From Candidatus Shapirobacteria bacterium (GTDB lineage Bacteria > Patescibacteriota > Microgenomatia > UBA12405): 15,200 nucleotides of DNA. The first letter of the stretch is position 1; the number at the start of each line of letters is the position of its first letter. A program made the translations under genes and the position numbers. The notes beneath the pieces were generated by a model, which was given only the letters and a program-made list of their open reading frames with translations, made no database searches and had not been told where the DNA came from. Location: the NCBI GenBank assembly GCA_023245435.1, contig JAHFKH010000018.1, positions 1-15,200 of the forward strand, written 5' to 3'. This document shows, piece by piece, positions 1 through 6,597 of the stretch.

Positions 1-2
1 GG

Positions 3-668
3 TTGAAAATTTTACCCCAAACTTTGGCCGATTCAAACATCCCCACTTTTTCTATGGGAGGGTACGAAGCCGATGATTTAATTGGCACTATTTCCCAAAA
101 AGCTCTCAAAAAAAAGTTTATTTCCCAAATCACAATTATTACTGGCGACAAAGATTTAATGCAATTGGTCAACAAAAAAATTTCTCTTTATATGCCCATT
201 CATGGTTTATCAGAAAGCAAAATATTTAATATTGATGAAGTCCAACAAAAATTAGGAGTATTACCTACCCAAGTAATCGATTTAAAAGCATTAATGGGGG
301 ACAATTCCGACAATTATCCTGGTGTTGCCGGTATTGGTCCAGTGGTGGCCACCAATTTATTAAATGAATATCAAAATTTGGACAATATTTATCAAAATAT
401 TGAAAAAATAAAACCCGCTGTCGCGCAAAAACTAATCAAAGATAAAGACAATGCCTATATGTCCCAAAAACTAGCCAAAATTATTACCAACATTCCCCTT
501 AAATTTAAATTAAAGAATTTAAAATATACTCAAAAAAATATTTCTGCTCTTTCAAATTTATTTGTCGAATATAATTTCAAATCTTTGCTTTCTCGGTTGA
601 ACAAAACCTCTCCCCAAAAACAAATTAAAAAAATTAAAGTACAATCAAATCAGGAAAGTTTATTTTAA
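3..668 (+). CDS. 5'-3' exonuclease (PolA-type N-terminal nuclease, stand-alone), 5'-truncated by window edge
   Basis: Flap/5'-3' exonuclease of the PolA N-terminal nuclease family, expected to remove RNA primers and flaps in lagging-strand synthesis and repair. The frame is open from the window edge; the TTG at position 3 is not a credible start, because the family normally has about 100 residues before the GYEADD motif seen here (residues 20-25 of the visible part). Visible family signatures are GYEADDLIGT, ITGDKDLMQLV and LMGDNSDNYPGVAGIGP, the last covering acidic metal ligands and the helix-3-turn-helix DNA-binding region. The protein stops without a polymerase domain, so it is a separate nuclease. 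It ends in QESLF at the extreme C-terminus, which resembles a beta-sliding-clamp binding peptide (inference). The stop is one base before the next gene's ATG, suggesting co-transcription with the glycosyltransferase. Confidence 0.9.
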   Translation: MKILPQTLADSNIPTFSMGGYEADDLIGTISQKALKKKFISQITIITGDKDLMQLVNKKISLYMPIHGLSESKIFNIDEVQQKLGVLPTQVIDLKALMGDNSDNYPGVAGIGPVVATNLLNEYQNLDNIYQNIEKIKPAVAQKLIKDKDNAYMSQKLAKIITNIPLKFKLKNLKYTQKNISALSNLFVEYNFKSLLSRLNKTSPQKQIKKIKVQSNQESLF

Positions 669-669
669 A

Positions 670-1812
670 ATGCAAAATAAAAAACTAAAAATCGCCCTTG
701 TTCACGATTACTTAAAAGAATATGGAGGAGCCGAATCAGTTTTAGAAACCCTTTCCGATATTTATCCCGATGCTGATATTTTTACAACTATTTATTGTCC
801 TCAATTTTTTGGCCCTCATCGCGCCAGACTCGAAAAAAAATGGTCTCACCGTATTCATCAAAGTTTTTTTGGTTACATTCCTTTTGCTCACAAGCTACTT
901 AGTCCTTTCCGCTTTCTCTCCCCTTTGGCTTTTAAACTTTTTGACTTTTCAACTTACGACTTAATAATAACTTCCGCCACCGGTGCTTTTTTCCCCAATT
1001 CTTTAAACAAAAAAAATGCCAAATTAATTTGTTATTGTCACACTCCGCCTCGTTATCTTTACAATTTAGCCACTGCTCGTTCTCTTGATTCTTGGTTTTA
1101 CAAATTAGTTAATATTCCCTTACAATTTACTCTTCATTTTTATCGTCTGTTTGATTTTACTTTTGCCCAAAATGTCGACCAATTTATTGCCAATTCCTCC
1201 ACCACCGCCCTCCGTATTCAAAAATTTTACAGAAAAGATTCAATTATTATCAATCCCCCTGTCGATGTTCCTTCGTTAAAAATTAAAAATTTTAAATTAA
1301 AAATTTTAAAAAATACATATTTTTTAGCCGGAGGCAGATTAACATTAGCCAAACGATACGACATTGCCATCCTTGCTTGCAACCAATTAAAACTACCTCT
1401 AAAAATTTTTGGTCGTGGTTTTGCTGGGTTTTCTGAAGAATTAAAAAAAATATCGGACAATACTGTCGAATTTTTAGGTGAAATTTCTCAAGAAGAAAAA
1501 AATAAATTATTCAAAGAAGCCCAAGCTTTTATTTTTCCTTCTGATAACGAAGATTTTGGAATGGTTTCTGTCGAGGCCCAATCTTTTGGTTGCCCTGTCA
1601 TTGGCTACAATAGTGGGGGAATAGCGGAAACTGTCATCAATGGTAAAACAGGCATTTTATTTAATAATTTAAATACAGAATCTTGTGTCGAAGCTATTAA
1701 AAAATTCCAAAAATCAAATATAAAATCCGCCGACTGCATTGCCAATGCTCAAAAATTTAGCCAACCAGTTTTTATTGAAAAAATATCAAAACTCGTAACT
1801 CGTAACTGTTAA
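670..1812 (+). CDS. GT4-family glycosyltransferase
   Basis: GT-B fold glycosyltransferase of family 4, likely transferring a sugar (mannose or similar, not determinable) from a nucleotide donor during envelope polysaccharide or glycolipid synthesis at the cytoplasmic face. Evidence: N-terminal Rossmann start with KIALVHDYLKEYGGAE (residues 7-22), NPPVDV (195-200) and GGRLTLAKRYDIA (221-233) opening the second domain, and the donor-site EX7E motif from E294 to E302 followed by QSFGCPVIGYNSGGIAE. Its 380 residues are normal for the family. The ATG follows the exonuclease stop at once. Two repeat-derived stretches are visible: residues about 203-214, encoded by a 14-bp-period AT repeat, and the last residues LVTRNC, encoded by the TCGTAACT repeat, which also supplies the end of the gene. 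Confidence 0.88.
   Translation: MQNKKLKIALVHDYLKEYGGAESVLETLSDIYPDADIFTTIYCPQFFGPHRARLEKKWSHRIHQSFFGYIPFAHKLLSPFRFLSPLAFKLFDFSTYDLIITSATGAFFPNSLNKKNAKLICYCHTPPRYLYNLATARSLDSWFYKLVNIPLQFTLHFYRLFDFTFAQNVDQFIANSSTTALRIQKFYRKDSIIINPPVDVPSLKIKNFKLKILKNTYFLAGGRLTLAKRYDIAILACNQLKLPLKIFGRGFAGFSEELKKISDNTVEFLGEISQEEKNKLFKEAQAFIFPSDNEDFGMVSVEAQSFGCPVIGYNSGGIAETVINGKTGILFNNLNTESCVEAIKKFQKSNIKSADCIANAQKFSQPVFIEKISKLVTRNC
1282..1308 (+). repeat. AT-rich tandem repeat inside the glycosyltransferase gene
   Basis: The 13-mer ATTAAAAATTTTA occurs at 1282-1294 and again at 1296-1308 (period 14). In frame it encodes a KIKNFKLKIL-like peptide between NPPVDV and the second domain, a place where family members tolerate length variation. 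It looks like an in-frame repeat insertion. Confidence 0.6.
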
Positions 1813-1820
1813 CTCTAAAC
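1791..1820 (+). repeat. TCGTAACT-type tandem repeat (locus 1)
   Basis: Two direct copies of ACTCGTA followed by degenerate copies (ACTGTTA, ACTCTAA). It encodes the last residues of the glycosyltransferase and lies in the convergent junction with trxB. The same motif recurs at seven other loci in the window. Confidence 0.7.
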
Positions 1821-2786
1821 TATTTTCATCCATCTCTCAACATCAATTGCGGCTTTTGCTCCGGCTCCAGCCGCCACAATAGCCTGACGGTATACTTCAT
1901 CCATACAGTCTCCGGCAGCAAATATCCCGGGAACATTTGTCATGGTTTTAAAAATCTCATCTTCACCCGTAATAATATAATTATTTTCCTTAAGTTTTAC
2001 TACTCCCTTCAAAAATTCGGTCGATGGTGTTCTCCCTATAGCCACAAACAACCCATCTATCGGCATTATTTTTTCTTCCCCCGTTTTATTATTTTTTATT
2101 TTAATATTCTCTAGTTTTAAGTTTTGATCTTTGATGTTTGAATTTATTTCGACTACTTCGTTATTCCAAATAATCTCAACCTTTTCATTATTTAAAACCA
2201 AATCTTGTTCTGCCTGTGTTGCTCTAAATTCATCACGTCGCACAATCATATAAACTTTTTTTGCCATTTTGGACAAAAAGCTAGCATCCTCACAAGCTAC
2301 AGCTCCACCACCCACCACTGCCACAATTTTATCTTTAAAAAACATTCCGTCACAAGTAGCACAACCCGACACTCCTTTCCCAATCAATTCTTTTTCTTTA
2401 GGTATTCCCAACCATTTTGAACTTGCCCCCGTCGCCACAATAATCGATTTTGATTCTAACTCATTTTTTGATTCTAATTTAATTTTAAAGTTTTGTTTAT
2501 TCGTAATTCGTAATTCATAATTCGTAATTTTCGAAACGTTCTCGTTTCGTATTTCTACTCCAAGGTTTTTCACCTGTTGTTGCATTGCCATCATTAGTCC
2601 CATTCCTCCAATTCCTTGTGCAAATCCCGGGTAATTATCAACGGTTGTTGTAATTGTCAATTGCCCCCCCGGCATATTTCCTGCCAAAACAATTGTTTTG
2701 AGTCCCGCTCGTTGAGCATAAATTGCCGCCGTCAGTCCCGCCGGCCCACTCCCAACAATCACCACATCAAATATATTTTCATTCAT
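1815..2786 (-). CDS. trxB: Thioredoxin reductase
   Basis: FAD/NADPH-dependent thioredoxin-disulfide reductase, cytoplasmic, keeping thioredoxin reduced. Domain order is typical: N-terminal FAD-binding GSGPAG (12-17), redox-active CATC (142-145) in GCATCDG, pyridine-nucleotide-binding GGGAVACE (159-166) with VRRDEFRA (182-189), and C-terminal FAD motif GIFAAGDC (287-294). The 323 residues slightly exceed the usual ~310. The excess is explained by ITNYELRITN (87-96), encoded by a dispersed TCGTAATT repeat, and a lysine/asparagine-rich stretch near 220-234. ATG chosen at 2786: on the minus strand a TAAAAT -10 box (2798-2793) lies 6 nt upstream, implying a leaderless or nearly leaderless mRNA. 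It converges on the glycosyltransferase gene with a 2-base gap. It could supply electrons for the thiol chemistry of the DsbA-like protein or rubrerythrin (inference). Confidence 0.95.
   Translation of the reverse strand: MNENIFDVVIVGSGPAGLTAAIYAQRAGLKTIVLAGNMPGGQLTITTTVDNYPGFAQGIGGMGLMMAMQQQVKNLGVEIRNENVSKITNYELRITNKQNFKIKLESKNELESKSIIVATGASSKWLGIPKEKELIGKGVSGCATCDGMFFKDKIVAVVGGGAVACEDASFLSKMAKKVYMIVRRDEFRATQAEQDLVLNNEKVEIIWNNEVVEINSNIKDQNLKLENIKIKNNKTGEEKIMPIDGLFVAIGRTPSTEFLKGVVKLKENNYIITGEDEIFKTMTNVPGIFAAGDCMDEVYRQAIVAAGAGAKAAIDVERWMKIV
2499..2530 (-). repeat. TCGTAATT-type tandem repeat inside trxB (locus 2)
   Basis: Three or more copies of a 9-mer around ATTCGTAATT. On the minus strand it is read in frame as ITNYELRITN, inserted in the first FAD domain of thioredoxin reductase (residues 87-96). 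The related peptide LVTRN arises elsewhere in the window from the TCGTAACT variant. Confidence 0.75.
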
Positions 2787-2868
2787 GTCTCTATTTTATC
2801 AATGTTTTAAGTTTTAAGTTTAATAAATATAATTCGTAATTCGTAATTTTTAATTTATAATTATTTTT
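2787..2868. promoter_or_regulatory. Divergent promoter region between trxB and the ABC membrane gene, with repeat
   Basis: Contains a minus-strand TAAAAT (2798-2793) 6 nt before the trxB ATG and a plus-strand TATAAT (2856-2861) 7 nt before the ATG at 2869. The middle is repeat sequence: TTTTAAG twice near 2805-2820 and AATTCGTA copies at 2831-2850 (repeat locus 3). No Shine-Dalgarno sequence is seen before either start. Confidence 0.5.
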
Positions 2869-3789
2869 ATGGACAAACGTTCCTATCGTGTTATTTCTTT
2901 TATTCTTCATCTTGCCACCAATCGTGGTAGTTTCTTTTTTTGGCTTTTTGTTCGTTTCATCTCCGCTATTCTTCCCTTAATTACCATTTATCAATTTTCC
3001 CAAATTATCAATCTTCTCGAAAACCGCACTTCATTTATTACTATATTGTGGGCATTAGTGTGGATATTTGTTGTTCGCATTCTTGACAATTTTCTTCGTC
3101 TTCGTTCTATTACCAAATTAGAATATGAAATTAGTTGTATTTCTTTTGACATTCACAATTATTTTCTTTCCGATTTACAAGCCGAAACCAAATCAGAACG
3201 CCACGAAATAGTTCAATCAATTCGCAACTTTGCCGACGCTTCCTCAGTTACTCTCAATTTAATCAAACAACCAGGTATCGACTCAATTGTTTCCCTGTGT
3301 CTTATTCCTCCTATTTTATTTTTTCTTGATTTTCGTATTTTTGTTCTAAATTTTGCTTATATGTTCATCTATTATGCTGTTGATTACTACACCACTCAAC
3401 GTTATGCTCATCTAAAAGATATTCTCAATACTCACACTGAAACTTACTATGCCAAACTCCAAGAAAGCAATGATTTTGATCTCGAGCAAACATCGTGGTC
3501 TCGTCATTTTCAACGTTTAGCCAATTGGGGATTTAATGAATGGTCCTATCTTCAGCACACTGCCGTCATTTTTTATTCCCTAATCTTACTTTATTTAATT
3601 TATACAGTTACTACCGGCACCAAACAAATTTCTGATCTTGTCCTAATTATGGGCTATATTACTCAAACCCAAGTTCTATTAAATTCACTTTCTAGTATCA
3701 AAGATTCCCTCACTGATATGTTAGTTGGTCTCGAACGTTTAGCCAAAAATTCCACCGTCTCCGCCATCGATTTAGACGATTTGATTTAA
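2869..3789 (+). CDS. ABC-exporter transmembrane-domain protein lacking an ATPase domain
   Basis: Membrane protein resembling the six-helix transmembrane domain of type IV (exporter) ABC transporters. Hydrophobic segments lie roughly at residues 20-41, 57-76, 140-180 (two helices), 230-250 and 257-275, separated by long charged intracellular loops. The last part (GTKQISDLVLIMGYITQTQ, then SSIKDSLTDMLVGLERLAK) matches the pattern normally found just before the nucleotide-binding domain. The gene stops at residue 306 with no Walker A, signature or Walker B motif, and the next gene is mutM, so the ATPase is not supplied nearby. It may be a degenerate or repurposed half-transporter or may pair with an ATPase encoded elsewhere. 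A TATAAT box 7 nt before the ATG supports the start. Substrate unknown. Confidence 0.7.
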   Translation: MDKRSYRVISFILHLATNRGSFFFWLFVRFISAILPLITIYQFSQIINLLENRTSFITILWALVWIFVVRILDNFLRLRSITKLEYEISCISFDIHNYFLSDLQAETKSERHEIVQSIRNFADASSVTLNLIKQPGIDSIVSLCLIPPILFFLDFRIFVLNFAYMFIYYAVDYYTTQRYAHLKDILNTHTETYYAKLQESNDFDLEQTSWSRHFQRLANWGFNEWSYLQHTAVIFYSLILLYLIYTVTTGTKQISDLVLIMGYITQTQVLLNSLSSIKDSLTDMLVGLERLAKNSTVSAIDLDDLI

Positions 3790-3810
3790 AAATTATTTAT
3801 TTTTGTTTTA

Positions 3811-3847
3811 TAATTCGTAATTCGTAATTTTTAATTAATAATTAATT
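3811..3847 (+). repeat. TCGTAATT-type tandem repeat before mutM (locus 4)
   Basis: TAATTCGTAATTCGTAAT followed by AT-rich degenerate copies fills most of the 63-bp spacer between the ABC-like gene and mutM. It resembles the repeat upstream of the ABC-like gene (2831-2862), including the trailing TTTTTAATT. Confidence 0.7.
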
Positions 3848-3852
3848 TTAAT

Positions 3853-4722
3853 ATGCCTGAACTACCCGAAGTTGAAGTCATAAAAATTTTTTTAGAAAAT
3901 AAACTTTTAAATCAAAAAATAGTTTCGCTCGATATTTTAAACACCAAAAGTTTTATTGGTGATCCAAAAGATATCACCAATCAAACAATAATAAAATTTT
4001 CTCGTATTGGCAAACAACTCTCAATTTACCTTAGCAATGGCAAAATATTGTTAGTTCATCTCAAAATGACCGGGCAATTAATTTTAAACCCTCTTTCGTC
4101 AAAGGGGGTGCCCGAAGGGCGGGGGATTTTAATGGGTCATCCAACAAAAATAAATTCAATGCCAAACAATTCGACGCGAATAATATTTAAATTTAAAAAA
4201 TATATTTTATATTTTAACGATCAGCGCAAATTTGGCTGGGTGCAAATTTTTACTCCAGAATCTTTAAAGATGTTTCAAAAAAATCTTGGTCACGATATTT
4301 TAGATGACAAATTTACTCCAAATTATTTATATTCCCAACTTCAACGTTCATCTCGCCCCGTCAAGTCGGTATTATTAGATCAAAACTTTTTCGCTGGCAT
4401 TGGCAATATTTATGCCAATGATGCACTTTTTTTATCCAAAATTCACCCTTCGGTTTCTGCCAATCAAATTACCAAAATTCAATCAAAAATAATTCATAAA
4501 AATCTAATAGTTATTATGCAACAATCAATTTTGGCCGGTGGCTCAACTATGAAAGACAACAAATATATTCGTCCCGATGGCAGTTTTGGTAACAATCAAT
4601 TTTTCTTTCGTGTTTATCAACGGAGCGGGCAGTCGTGTCTAGTCTGTCAAACCAAAATTAAACGTATTGTTGTTGGTGGCCGCGGCACCTTTTTTTGCCC
4701 TCAATGCCAACCAGCTTTGTAA
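3853..4722 (+). CDS. mutM: Formamidopyrimidine-DNA glycosylase (Fpg/MutM)
   Basis: Bifunctional DNA glycosylase/AP lyase removing 8-oxoguanine and formamidopyrimidines. The N-terminus MPELPEVEVI carries the catalytic Pro2 and Glu3 after Met removal. HLKMTGQL (69-76) contains the conserved lysine, GIGNIYANDALF (182-193) is the helix-two-turn-helix region, and the C-terminal zinc finger has Cys262, Cys265, Cys282 and Cys285 with the RGTFFCPQCQ ending. At 289 residues it is about 15-20 longer than usual. The surplus sits after residue 78 and coincides with a GC-rich palindromic element translated as PLSSKGVPEGRGIL, so this looks like an in-frame insertion in a surface loop of the N-terminal domain. 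The metal ligands and catalytic residues are intact, so activity is expected. Confidence 0.95.
   Translation: MPELPEVEVIKIFLENKLLNQKIVSLDILNTKSFIGDPKDITNQTIIKFSRIGKQLSIYLSNGKILLVHLKMTGQLILNPLSSKGVPEGRGILMGHPTKINSMPNNSTRIIFKFKKYILYFNDQRKFGWVQIFTPESLKMFQKNLGHDILDDKFTPNYLYSQLQRSSRPVKSVLLDQNFFAGIGNIYANDALFLSKIHPSVSANQITKIQSKIIHKNLIVIMQQSILAGGSTMKDNKYIRPDGSFGNNQFFFRVYQRSGQSCLVCQTKIKRIVVGGRGTFFCPQCQPAL
4089..4130 (+). repeat. GC-rich palindromic element inserted in mutM
   Basis: A GC-rich island in an AT-rich gene with two potential hairpins: CTCTTT-CGTC-AAAGGGG (imperfect) and GCCC-GAA-GGGC (4110-4120). It is translated in frame as residues 79-93 of MutM, where homologues have a shorter loop. Confidence 0.6.
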
Positions 4723-4779
4723 TAAAAAACTATTCCATTCGTATCCCTTACTAAGCAGACATTAATAATTAAAAAATTT

Positions 4780-5250
4780 ATGAAAAAAATATTGTTCTTA
4801 TTTCTCGTTACCGCGCTAGTTTTTCCAGTTTCTTCGTTTGCCAGGGAAAATGCCAAACCCTCCATTCGCCAGGAACAGGAGCGCCAAAATACCAATTTAG
4901 AAAATAAAAGAACCAAGGCTCAAGCCAGTGCCAAACGTCTTCGACAAGGTTTAACTAATCGTTATGACAATTTACTAAAACAAAAAGCCAAAATCGAAGC
5001 TCGTATTACCAAAATAGGTACTACTCGTGATTTAACCTTAGCTAAAGCAAAATTAGCTACTTTTGATGATGGTAAATATCTTACCGATCTAGCCGCCTTT
5101 GACAAAAAAGTTGCCGAAGTATTAGCTTCAGCTACTCCGCTAAAACTTACTCCCGAGTTAAAAACTTTAGCCAAAGTCGTCGATACCGATATCAAAGATT
5201 TACGAAAAATATTAGCCGATACTCTTCGCTTAATAATTAAATCTCGCTAA
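4780..5250 (+). CDS. Secreted coiled-coil protein of unknown function
   Basis: Family not recognised. The N-terminus MKKILFLFLVTALVFPVSSFA (1-21) is a classic signal peptide with an SFA cleavage site, so the mature ~135 residues are extracytoplasmic. The rest is highly charged (Lys, Arg, Glu, Gln) with heptad-like leucine spacing (QEQERQNTNLENKRTKAQ, ALDNLLKQK-like stretches) and contains no cysteine, suggesting a long helical or coiled-coil protein. The next gene is also a small exported protein, so both may belong to the cell surface. The gene is followed 20 bp later by a strong hairpin terminator. Confidence 0.7.
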   Translation: MKKILFLFLVTALVFPVSSFARENAKPSIRQEQERQNTNLENKRTKAQASAKRLRQGLTNRYDNLLKQKAKIEARITKIGTTRDLTLAKAKLATFDDGKYLTDLAAFDKKVAEVLASATPLKLTPELKTLAKVVDTDIKDLRKILADTLRLIIKSR

Positions 5251-5270
5251 TTTTATTAATAAATTATATT

Positions 5271-5300
5271 TACACCCCGCATCTGCGGGGTGTATTATTT
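5271..5300 (+). terminator. Rho-independent terminator
   Basis: TACACCCCGC and GCGGGGTGTA form a 10-bp perfect stem around a tetraloop (5271-5294), followed by TTATTTT. It lies 20 bp after the coiled-coil gene stop. The stem is symmetric, and the following TATTAT could serve as the -10 of the next gene, so it also insulates the lipoprotein gene. Confidence 0.8.
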
Positions 5301-5307
5301 TACTAAC

Positions 5308-5568
5308 ATGAAAAAATCAATTCTAGTTACCAGTTTCTTGTTACTTGTTTCTTCTTTGGTTTTTTCCGCTTGTACCGCCAAAGATCAGTTAAAAACCGAA
5401 ATTATTAACAAAGTAGTTGAAGTTCAAAATAAAGTCAACGACAAAATTGATCAAAAAGTTACCGAAGAAAAACCAGATTTAACCGATGAACAATTGTTAA
5501 ATCAACTAAATACCGATGATTCCTCTGTCGATACTGACCTCAAAGCTTTAGAAACAGACTTACAATAG
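5308..5568 (+). CDS. Small putative lipoprotein
   Basis: 86-residue exported protein of unknown function. Start set at the ATG at 5308 rather than a GTG at 5290, because the latter lies inside the terminator stem and because MKKSILVTSFLLLVSSLVFSAC forms a proper signal sequence with a lipobox-like FSAC (lipid-modified Cys at residue 22). The mature part is acidic and helical (Asp/Glu/Gln/Lys-rich, with NKVVEVQNKVNDKIDQKV resembling a coiled coil) and has no recognised domain. The last 29 bases overlap, tail to tail, the 3' end of the minus-strand TM-protein gene. Confidence 0.65.
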   Translation: MKKSILVTSFLLLVSSLVFSACTAKDQLKTEIINKVVEVQNKVNDKIDQKVTEEKPDLTDEQLLNQLNTDDSSVDTDLKALETDLQ

Positions 5569-5926
5569 TCAAAATCAGTATTATTCCTCCAGTAATCATC
5601 AAATTTTTTTGCCACGATCTTTTGTAATTATTTCCTGTTTTTAATAAAACAAAAGTTCCCACAATCAAAAAAACTGCGACCGTTATTCCCCAATAATAAG
5701 GAAAATCTTCGTAAAATATCTGCCATCCCAAATCTCCAAACTCATTAAGTTCCTCAATACTATATATAGTCATAAAATAAGAAATTGACATAATTCCCAT
5801 TACTACAACCGCAATTGATAGTAACCACATTCCTATCTCACCCCATTTAATCACCATAAAACTCCATCTCGGCTTCATTTTTACCTCTCCCGACTGTATT
5901 TTGTTAAGAATTTTATTATTTTTCAT
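5540..5926 (-). CDS. Three-TM membrane protein downstream of the sigma factor (possible anti-sigma partner)
   Basis: 128-residue protein with an N-terminal cytoplasmic stretch (NKIQSGEVKMKPRWSF, 8-23) and three hydrophobic segments at about 30-52, 76-95 and 105-126. No family identified with confidence. It is the last gene of a minus-strand run rubrerythrin - sigma factor - this gene, 38 bp after the sigma gene. A small membrane protein encoded right after an ECF-type sigma gene is often its anti-sigma factor, but no zinc-binding anti-sigma motif (HxxxCxxC) is present, so that role is only a positional guess. Its end overlaps the convergent lipoprotein gene by 29 bp. Confidence 0.65.
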   Translation of the reverse strand: MKNNKILNKIQSGEVKMKPRWSFMVIKWGEIGMWLLSIAVVVMGIMSISYFMTIYSIEELNEFGDLGWQIFYEDFPYYWGITVAVFLIVGTFVLLKTGNNYKRSWQKNLMITGGIILILTIVSLFLKL

Positions 5927-5954
5927 TTAAAGCTTTATTTATAAATAATTATTT

Positions 5955-6003
5955 GGCTCCCTTGTCAAGGGGAGCTGTCCCGCAGCGGCGGGACTGAGGG
6001 GTT
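5955..6003 (-). repeat. GC-rich double-hairpin element forming the sigma-factor C-terminus
   Basis: Two adjacent hairpins: GCTCCC-TTGTCAAG-GGGAGC and GTCCCGC-AGCG-GCGGGAC (7-bp stem, tetraloop). On the minus strand it supplies the last residues (NPSVPPLRDSSP) and the TGA stop of the sigma-factor gene. It is GC-rich against an AT-rich background, like the elements at 4089, 6234 and 7190. Confidence 0.65.
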
Positions 6004-6573
6004 TAGATTAATTTTTAATTTCTCTCTTGCCCTCATCAAAGTAACTCCAACATTATTAATTGTAATATGTAAAATATCCGAAATTTCCTCATAACTTTTC
6101 TCTTCAAAATAATATAAAACAATTATCTCCTTATATTTTAACTCCAATTTATTAATCGCTACATGCAATGCTTTATTCTCTTCTTTTTTTATTTCTAAAT
6201 CTTCAATTAATTTTTCATTCTCATTCGTAATTCGCCCGCCTGCAAAAGCTGATGCTTTAGCATCTGCGGGCAGGTAATTCTCAAATTTTTCATCGTTATC
6301 AAAAAAAACCGGTTTTTTCTTTTTAATAAAATCAACCGTTTTATTATGGGCAATTCGCAGTATCCAGCTACTAAATTTTTGTTTTTGATCAAAACCATTT
6401 AAATTTTGATATGCCGATATTAGGCTTTCTTCCACCAAATCATCAATTTCCAAATTTTTGCCAATTAATTTATAAATAAACCCCCGCAATCTTTTTTCAT
6501 AACGGTTTATTATTTCTCCATATTTTTCCCTATCTCCATTCACCACTAATTTTATTATCTCTTCGTCTGTCAT
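5965..6573 (-). CDS. ECF-type RNA polymerase sigma factor with repeat-derived linker and tail
   Basis: Sigma-70 family factor of the ECF type. Region 2 (about 8-90) shows LEIDDLVEESLISAYQNL (41-58) and FSSWILRIAHNKTVDFIKK (67-85). Region 4 (about 130-188) shows LELKYKEIIVLYYFEEKSYEEI and the helix-turn-helix ending NNVGVTLMRAREKLK. The linker contains PADAKASAFAGGR (102-114), encoded by a GC-rich palindromic element, and the C-terminus NPSVPPLRDSSP is encoded by a second one. Since the linker and tail of ECF factors are tolerant regions, function is probably kept. The 24-bp spacer to the upstream rubrerythrin gene consists entirely of the TCGTAACT repeat, so the two genes are probably co-transcribed, which hints at oxidative-stress-linked control (inference). 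Confidence 0.9.
   Translation of the reverse strand: MTDEEIIKLVVNGDREKYGEIINRYEKRLRGFIYKLIGKNLEIDDLVEESLISAYQNLNGFDQKQKFSSWILRIAHNKTVDFIKKKKPVFFDNDEKFENYLPADAKASAFAGGRITNENEKLIEDLEIKKEENKALHVAINKLELKYKEIIVLYYFEEKSYEEISDILHITINNVGVTLMRAREKLKINLNPSVPPLRDSSP
6222..6275 (-). repeat. Palindromic GC-rich element inserted in the sigma-factor linker, flanked by a TCGTAATT remnant (locus 5)
   Basis: Outer arms GCCCGC/GCGGGC and an inner GATGC-TTTA-GCATC hairpin give a nested palindrome at about 6234-6273. It is read in frame as PADAKASAFAGGR. Next to it, CATTCGTAATTCG looks like a remnant of the dispersed AT repeat. Confidence 0.75.
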
Positions 6574-6574
6574 A

Positions 6575-6597
6575 AACTCGTAACTCGTAACTGATAA
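6575..6597 (-). repeat. TCGTAACT-type tandem repeat filling the rubrerythrin-sigma spacer (locus 6)
   Basis: AACTCGTA twice, then AACTGATAA. It occupies essentially the whole spacer between the rubrerythrin stop and the sigma-factor ATG, leaving no room for an ordinary promoter or Shine-Dalgarno site. The same array ends the glycosyltransferase gene at 1791-1820. Confidence 0.7.

Noticed and set aside
2205..2520. Plus-strand ORFs antisense to trxB
   Set aside because: They shadow the trxB frame; the His/Ser/Phe-rich composition is that of antisense translation.
1791..3847. Regularly recurring short repeats suggestive of a CRISPR array
   Set aside because: The repeats are only 7-10 bp, directly adjacent without unique spacers of constant length, scattered over kilobases, and no cas gene is nearby.
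4701..4916. Minus-strand ORF antisense to the end of mutM and the start of the coiled-coil gene
   Set aside because: It lies opposite well-supported coding sequence and has no recognisable domain.
5290..5307. GTG start giving a longer lipoprotein (MYYFTNM...)
   Set aside because: It begins inside the terminator stem and spoils the signal sequence; the ATG at 5308 gives a standard lipoprotein N-terminus.
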